DNA of 10,608 bases, taken from positions 1-10,608 of the forward strand of contig CALKWU010000199.1 in NCBI GenBank assembly GCA_938004015.1, read 5' to 3'. Below, one piece after another: positions 7,416 to 10,608 of this stretch (within the stretch, counting starts at the first letter, position 1; each line of letters starts with the position of its first letter). The notes beneath the pieces are model-generated. The model had not been told where the DNA came from and made no database searches. It saw only the letters and a list, made by a program, of their open reading frames with translations. Origin of the DNA: an uncultured Oceanobacillus sp. (lineage in GTDB: Bacteria; Bacillota; Bacilli; Bacillales; Amphibacillaceae). The translations under genes and the position numbers were made by a program.

Positions 7416-8903
7416 TTATCTGATCGTTTCCAAGTATCCGTTTACAACTTTGATATCCTCATGGAAAATTCTATCCTTCTTGATGCTTGGAACCATTTCA
7501 TGGATGATGTTCCACTTTTCCTGAGTTTTTTGCGATGCCTTTTCCACTCCTTTATATTCCAGGGCTTGCATCGCACAAATTGCTTCAATCGCAAGAACAT
7601 TTCTCGCGTTTTTAATGATCGATGCCGCATGTCTGGAAGCGATGGTCCCCATGCTGACATGGTCTTCCTGATTGGCGGATGATGGAATGGAATCCACACT
7701 TGCCGGATGAGCCAATGTTTTATTTTCCGAAACGAGGGATGCTGCAACATATTGCAAAATCATCACCCCTGATTGCAATCCTGGCTCCGGACTTAAAAAC
7801 GGTGGTAAATCACCATTTAATTGTGGATTGACCAGGCGTTCGATACGCCTTTCGGATATATTCGCCAATTCAGCTACCGCAACTTTCAAGAAGTCCATCG
7901 CGAATGCAATCGGTTGACCATGGAAGTTTCCACCTGATATGACTAGATTGCCCCCATCGAAAATCAATGGGTTGTCTGTAGCGGCGTTCATTTCAATTTC
8001 CAATTTATCTTTCACATATTCGAGCACTTGCCAAGAGGCACCATGTACTTGTGGAATGCAGCGGATCGAATAGGCATCTTGTACCCGCTTTTCCCCTTGC
8101 CTTGTCGTCAATTTGCTTCCTTCAAGCAGCTTCAGCATCCGCTCGGCTACAGCTGTCTGTTCTTTATAGCCACGGACTTCATGGGTTTCAGGAAGGAAAG
8201 CATCGGTTATCCCTTCCAACGATTGAATCGTCATAGCTGCAATCCATTCACTGTCATAAGCCAATTGCTCCGCTTCGATATAGTTGACGACTCCTAAAGC
8301 AGTCATGGCTTGGGTTCCATTGATAAGCGCCAAACCTTCTTTTGCTTTCAGTTTGACTGGTTGTAAATTATGTTCTTTTAGTACATCCATGGAATCGCGG
8401 ATTTCCCCTGATTCGGTGAGCACTTTCCCTTCACCGATCAATACGAGTGACAGATGGGCGAGTGGAACCAAATCCCCTGAAGCCCCCAATGATCCTTGTT
8501 GCGGAATATACGGCACAATATCCCGATTGATCAGTTCCGTCAACAACTCGATGACTTCCAATCTGATTCCCGAGTATCCTTTCGCCAAGGCATTCAAGCG
8601 TAACACCATCATCGCCTTAGCCACGACTCTCGGATAAGGGTCACCTGTTCCACATGCATGGGAGCGGATCAAATTCACTTGTAAATCGGAAACTTTTCCA
8701 TTCTCGATTTTTATATCACTGAATTTCCCGAATCCAGTATTAATTCCATATACGGTTTTCTCTCCAGATACAATTTCCTCTACGGCTTTTCTTGATTGCT
8801 TGATTTTTTCGATACTCTCTTTAGCAATGCTTACTGATGTATTTCTATATAAAATATCTTTCATTTGCTCCATATCAAGAGAATAGCCAGTCAGTTCAAC
8901 CAT
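7416..8903 (-). CDS. hutH: Histidine ammonia-lyase
   Basis: Cytosolic enzyme that removes ammonia from L-histidine to give urocanate, the entry step of the pathway. The 495-residue protein is of normal length for the family (about 500-510). The Ala-Ser-Gly triplet at 141-143, in GSLGASGDLVPLAH, cyclises into the MIO electrophile. Other landmarks are VYGINTGFGKFSD (51-63) with the active-site tyrosine Tyr52, NLIRSHACGTG (77-87), a conserved NGTQAM segment near 200, ATDNPLIF in the substrate region, and the late SSANQEDHVSMG stretch. The ATG at 8901-8903 has the strong site AAGGGGAGGA (8908-8917). It lies 23 bp after hutG and 19 bp before hutI. The pattern fits histidine rather than phenylalanine or tyrosine ammonia-lyase, and the operon confirms it. 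Confidence 0.98.
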   Translation of the reverse strand: MVELTGYSLDMEQMKDILYRNTSVSIAKESIEKIKQSRKAVEEIVSGEKTVYGINTGFGKFSDIKIENGKVSDLQVNLIRSHACGTGDPYPRVVAKAMMVLRLNALAKGYSGIRLEVIELLTELINRDIVPYIPQQGSLGASGDLVPLAHLSLVLIGEGKVLTESGEIRDSMDVLKEHNLQPVKLKAKEGLALINGTQAMTALGVVNYIEAEQLAYDSEWIAAMTIQSLEGITDAFLPETHEVRGYKEQTAVAERMLKLLEGSKLTTRQGEKRVQDAYSIRCIPQVHGASWQVLEYVKDKLEIEMNAATDNPLIFDGGNLVISGGNFHGQPIAFAMDFLKVAVAELANISERRIERLVNPQLNGDLPPFLSPEPGLQSGVMILQYVAASLVSENKTLAHPASVDSIPSSANQEDHVSMGTIASRHAASIIKNARNVLAIEAICAMQALEYKGVEKASQKTQEKWNIIHEMVPSIKKDRIFHEDIKVVNGYLETIR

Positions 8904-8926
8904 TAAATCCTCCCCTTTAACGATTT

Positions 8927-9847
8927 TTAATCATTTAAGAGATGAAGTGCTTCTGCTATCACATAACTAGCGAGTCTTGCTGTTTGACCGTCGACATCAT
9001 ACAGTGGATTCACTTCCGATATATCCATACTGATGAAGTTATCTTGTTTTATAATATGCTTCGTGATGGCTCGGACGACTTTCGGTTCAATTCCGAATGG
9101 TGCTGGAGCACTCACTCCAGGTGCCGCTGACTGATTGATCACGTCCGAACAAATGGTATATATGACATAATCATGCTTTTCACTGAACGCATCAATTTGT
9201 TGGAACGTATGCTCCAAAGGTAAAAGATCAGTCTCTAATATATATTCCACATCGAACTGTTTTGCTGTTAAAAACAGCTGTTCTGTATTTCCCAGTTCCT
9301 GTAATCCAATACATAAATACCTTGCGTTTTCATCTTTTTCTAGTATTTGCCGAAACATCGTCCCGGATGACGGCACTGGATCATTCCGCAAATCAAAGTG
9401 CGCATCCAAATTGATCATTCCAATTTTTTTATCCGGCCCTAACGCTTTCCGTACCCCTAAATAATGTCCATAAAATGTTTCATGCCCTCCTCCCAAGATG
9501 ATGGGCGTGTAACGGTTGTTCAATAGTCTTGCAACCTCAGCCCCGAGATTTTCTTGAGCGGATTCCAAATCTTCATCCGTACAGGCAACGTTACCGATAT
9601 CGATCACATTTTCTTTATTCGGATGGTAAGGGATACTGGCAAGATATTTTCTGATTTGATTCGGTGCTTTCGCTGCACCTACTCTTCCTTTATTTCTTTT
9701 CACTCCTTCATCGCATTCGAATCCGACAATTCCAAAATGCCTTCCTTCCACCGGTTGTAATTCCTCACTGTCTACATTGCGGATCACTTGATGAAGGCGT
9801 CTTCCTTTTGAGTTGGGGTCAATTCTTCCTGTCCATGCAAATTCCAA
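8927..9847 (-). CDS. hutG: Formimidoylglutamase
   Basis: Manganese ureohydrolase of the arginase fold that hydrolyses N-formimidoyl-L-glutamate to L-glutamate and formamide, the last step of this form of histidine breakdown. With the TTG start at 9845-9847 it has 306 residues, near the usual 310-320. Metal motifs are GGGHE with His122, NLDAHFD with Asp148, His150 and Asp152, and Asp235 in ICSDVIN. The two-aspartate motif of arginases is C-x-D here, with Cys233 in the first place. SMDISEVNPLYD near the end supplies the usual late acidic segment. A GTG at 9854-9856 would add three residues but has no ribosome site; the TTG has GAGGTGATC with 8 nt from GAGG. First gene of the operon. GGGHE, ICSDVI and APGVSAP resemble staphylococcal HutG as I recall it, so agmatinase or arginase is unlikely. 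Confidence 0.95.
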   Translation of the reverse strand: MEFAWTGRIDPNSKGRRLHQVIRNVDSEELQPVEGRHFGIVGFECDEGVKRNKGRVGAAKAPNQIRKYLASIPYHPNKENVIDIGNVACTDEDLESAQENLGAEVARLLNNRYTPIILGGGHETFYGHYLGVRKALGPDKKIGMINLDAHFDLRNDPVPSSGTMFRQILEKDENARYLCIGLQELGNTEQLFLTAKQFDVEYILETDLLPLEHTFQQIDAFSEKHDYVIYTICSDVINQSAAPGVSAPAPFGIEPKVVRAITKHIIKQDNFISMDISEVNPLYDVDGQTARLASYVIAEALHLLND

Positions 9848-9850
9848 AAA

Positions 9851-9859
9851 GATCACCTC
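9851..9859 (-). promoter_or_regulatory. Extended ribosome binding site that decides the hutG start
   Basis: GAGGTGATC on the minus strand matches nine bases of the extended anti-16S sequence. The GAGG core is 8 nt from TTG at 9847. It overlaps the upstream GTG (9854-9856), which therefore cannot itself be served by this site. Confidence 0.7.
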
Positions 9860-9881
9860 GACGTTTGATTCACTTACCTAA

Positions 9882-9910
9882 ATTGTATTTCACGTCAATC
9901 GTAAAAACAA
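9882..9910 (-). promoter_or_regulatory. Predicted promoter of the hutGHI-CoA cassette-hutU operon
   Basis: On the minus strand TTGTTT (9910-9905) and TACAAT (9887-9882) are spaced by 17 bp. The -10 box is good and the -35 box is weak, as often seen for promoters that need an activator. The start point would be near 9876, about 29 nt before the TTG. TTGACG at 9898-9893 looks like a better -35 but has no acceptable -10 at the right spacing. Confidence 0.4.
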
Positions 9911-9928
9911 ATACGTTTTTTCAATATA

Positions 9929-9949
9929 TTTATAGTTTAGACTTATAAA
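9929..9949. promoter_or_regulatory. Dyad with T-N11-A, candidate LysR-type binding site
   Basis: TTTATA (9929-9934) and TATAAA (9944-9949) are perfect reverse complements with a 9-nt spacer, centred at 9939. T at 9933 and A at 9945 give the T-N11-A spacing known for LysR-type sites. The centre is about 63 bp upstream of the predicted hut start point, where these regulators usually bind to activate, and the dyad overlaps the -35 region of the LysR gene itself, which would allow autorepression. The tract is very AT-rich, so chance is a real alternative. Confidence 0.35.
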
Positions 9950-9972
9950 GTTTTATCAAAATATGTTATAAT
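9943..9972 (+). promoter_or_regulatory. Predicted promoter of the LysR-type regulator gene
   Basis: A perfect extended -10 box, TG then one base then TATAAT (TATAAT at 9967-9972, TG at 9964-9965). The best -35 is TTATAA at 9943-9948 with an 18-bp spacer, which is weak, but extended -10 promoters tolerate this. The ribosome site AGGGTGAT (about 10015-10022) precedes the ATG at 10029. Confidence 0.5.
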
Positions 9973-10028
9973 GTTAGAAAACTCAAATTATATTAACGAA
10001 AAATTTAAAAAAGTAGGGTGATAACAAG

Positions 10029-10608
10029 ATGGACTTCCGACTTCTCACATACTTCACGACATTGATTGATAAAGGGTCGTTCACACAAGCTGCCAAGGCT
10101 CTACATATTTCACAACCGTCGTTAAGTTCTGCCATCAAAAAACTCGAGGACGATGTCAATTTGACTTTGATCGATCGAAGCACAAGGGCAATTTCCTTAA
10201 CGAAGGAAGGAGAAATCTTATATATCGAAGCTAAAAAATTATTGAACCATTTCCACCATCTCGAAAACGAAGTGGCCCGTTTGCGAGAGAGTGGCCCGAC
10301 AGAAATACAAATCGGACTGATCGAATCCGTCAATTTCTGGTTGCCAAAAGTGATCGCTTCTTATCGCGAATCTTATCCGAACATACATATCAAGCTGAAA
10401 GAAGTCCTCGGCTTAAAACAAGTAGAACAAGCATTATTGAACTATAAAATTCATTTCGCAATCACGAATCAGTACTTTGAAAATGAAGAAATCAAAGCAA
10501 TCCCGATTTATAAAGAAAATCTTGTTGCAGTTTTACCGAAAGATCATCCTCTTACTTGCGCCGATAAAATCTCATTGAAAGATTTGAAAGATGAAGATTT
10601 CATCATCA
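10029..10608 (+). CDS. LysR-type transcriptional regulator, 3' end beyond the window
   Basis: The first 193 residues of a LysR-type regulator are present; family members usually have about 290-300, so roughly a third is missing at the right edge. The N-terminus MDFRLLTYFTTLIDKGSFTQ leads into the winged helix-turn-helix: AAKALHISQPSLSSAIKKLE (about 21-40) is the recognition region and IDRSTRAISLTKEG the wing. A linker helix of about 60-90 follows, and from about residue 95 the effector-binding domain begins (IQIGLIESV, then YRESYPNIHIKLKEV). The ATG has an AGGGTGAT ribosome site. The gene is divergent from hutG across about 180 bp, the classic layout of a LysR regulator and its target, so regulation of the hut operon, probably with histidine, urocanate or a related imidazole acid as effector, is likely (inference). 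As I recall, a LysR-type regulator also neighbours hut genes in staphylococci. Confidence 0.93.
   Translation, partial: MDFRLLTYFTTLIDKGSFTQAAKALHISQPSLSSAIKKLEDDVNLTLIDRSTRAISLTKEGEILYIEAKKLLNHFHHLENEVARLRESGPTEIQIGLIESVNFWLPKVIASYRESYPNIHIKLKEVLGLKQVEQALLNYKIHFAITNQYFENEEIKAIPIYKENLVAVLPKDHPLTCADKISLKDLKDEDFII

Noticed and set aside
9893..9898. TTGACG as the -35 box of the hut promoter
   Set aside because: The good -10 box (TACAAT, 9887-9882) is only 5 bp away, and at 16-18 bp no acceptable -10 is present.

Overview
The window reads as the chromosome of a low-to-moderate GC Gram-positive bacterium of the order Bacillales. The evidence is strong AGGAGG-type ribosome sites, frequent TTG and GTG starts, sigma-A-like promoters, and HutG and HutU proteins that look like those of Bacillaceae and Staphylococcaceae. 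The genus cannot be fixed from the sequence alone.

Layout. Positions 40-579 (minus) encode a RimL/YdaF-type GNAT acetyltransferase. Divergent from it, 759-1896 (plus) is a zinc-dependent alcohol dehydrogenase gene broken by one in-frame stop and one single-base frameshift; its promoter, ribosome site and terminator look intact. A perfect 17-bp hairpin at 1901-1941 lies between this pseudogene and the convergent operon and can terminate both. From 9847 down to 1975 all six genes lie on the minus strand in the order hutG, hutH, hutI, a CaiB/BaiF family III CoA-transferase, an acyl-CoA dehydrogenase, hutU. A divergent LysR-type regulator starts at 10029 and runs off the right edge.

How it works together. 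HutH deaminates histidine to urocanate, HutU hydrates urocanate to imidazolonepropionate, HutI opens the ring to formimidoylglutamate, and HutG releases glutamate and formamide. All four steps of the formamide-type histidine route are therefore present. No histidine permease and no HutP antiterminator lie in the window; the divergent LysR gene is the likely local regulator, and a dyad centred about 63 bp upstream of the predicted hut start point fits that.

The most interesting point is the CoA-transferase/acyl-CoA dehydrogenase pair inside the hut operon. The two genes overlap by 4 bp and sit between hutI and hutU. By analogy with CaiB/CaiA of carnitine metabolism, I propose that they interconvert imidazolepropionate and urocanate through their CoA thioesters, which would let the cell feed imidazolepropionate into the histidine pathway. 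This is inference from context and family chemistry.
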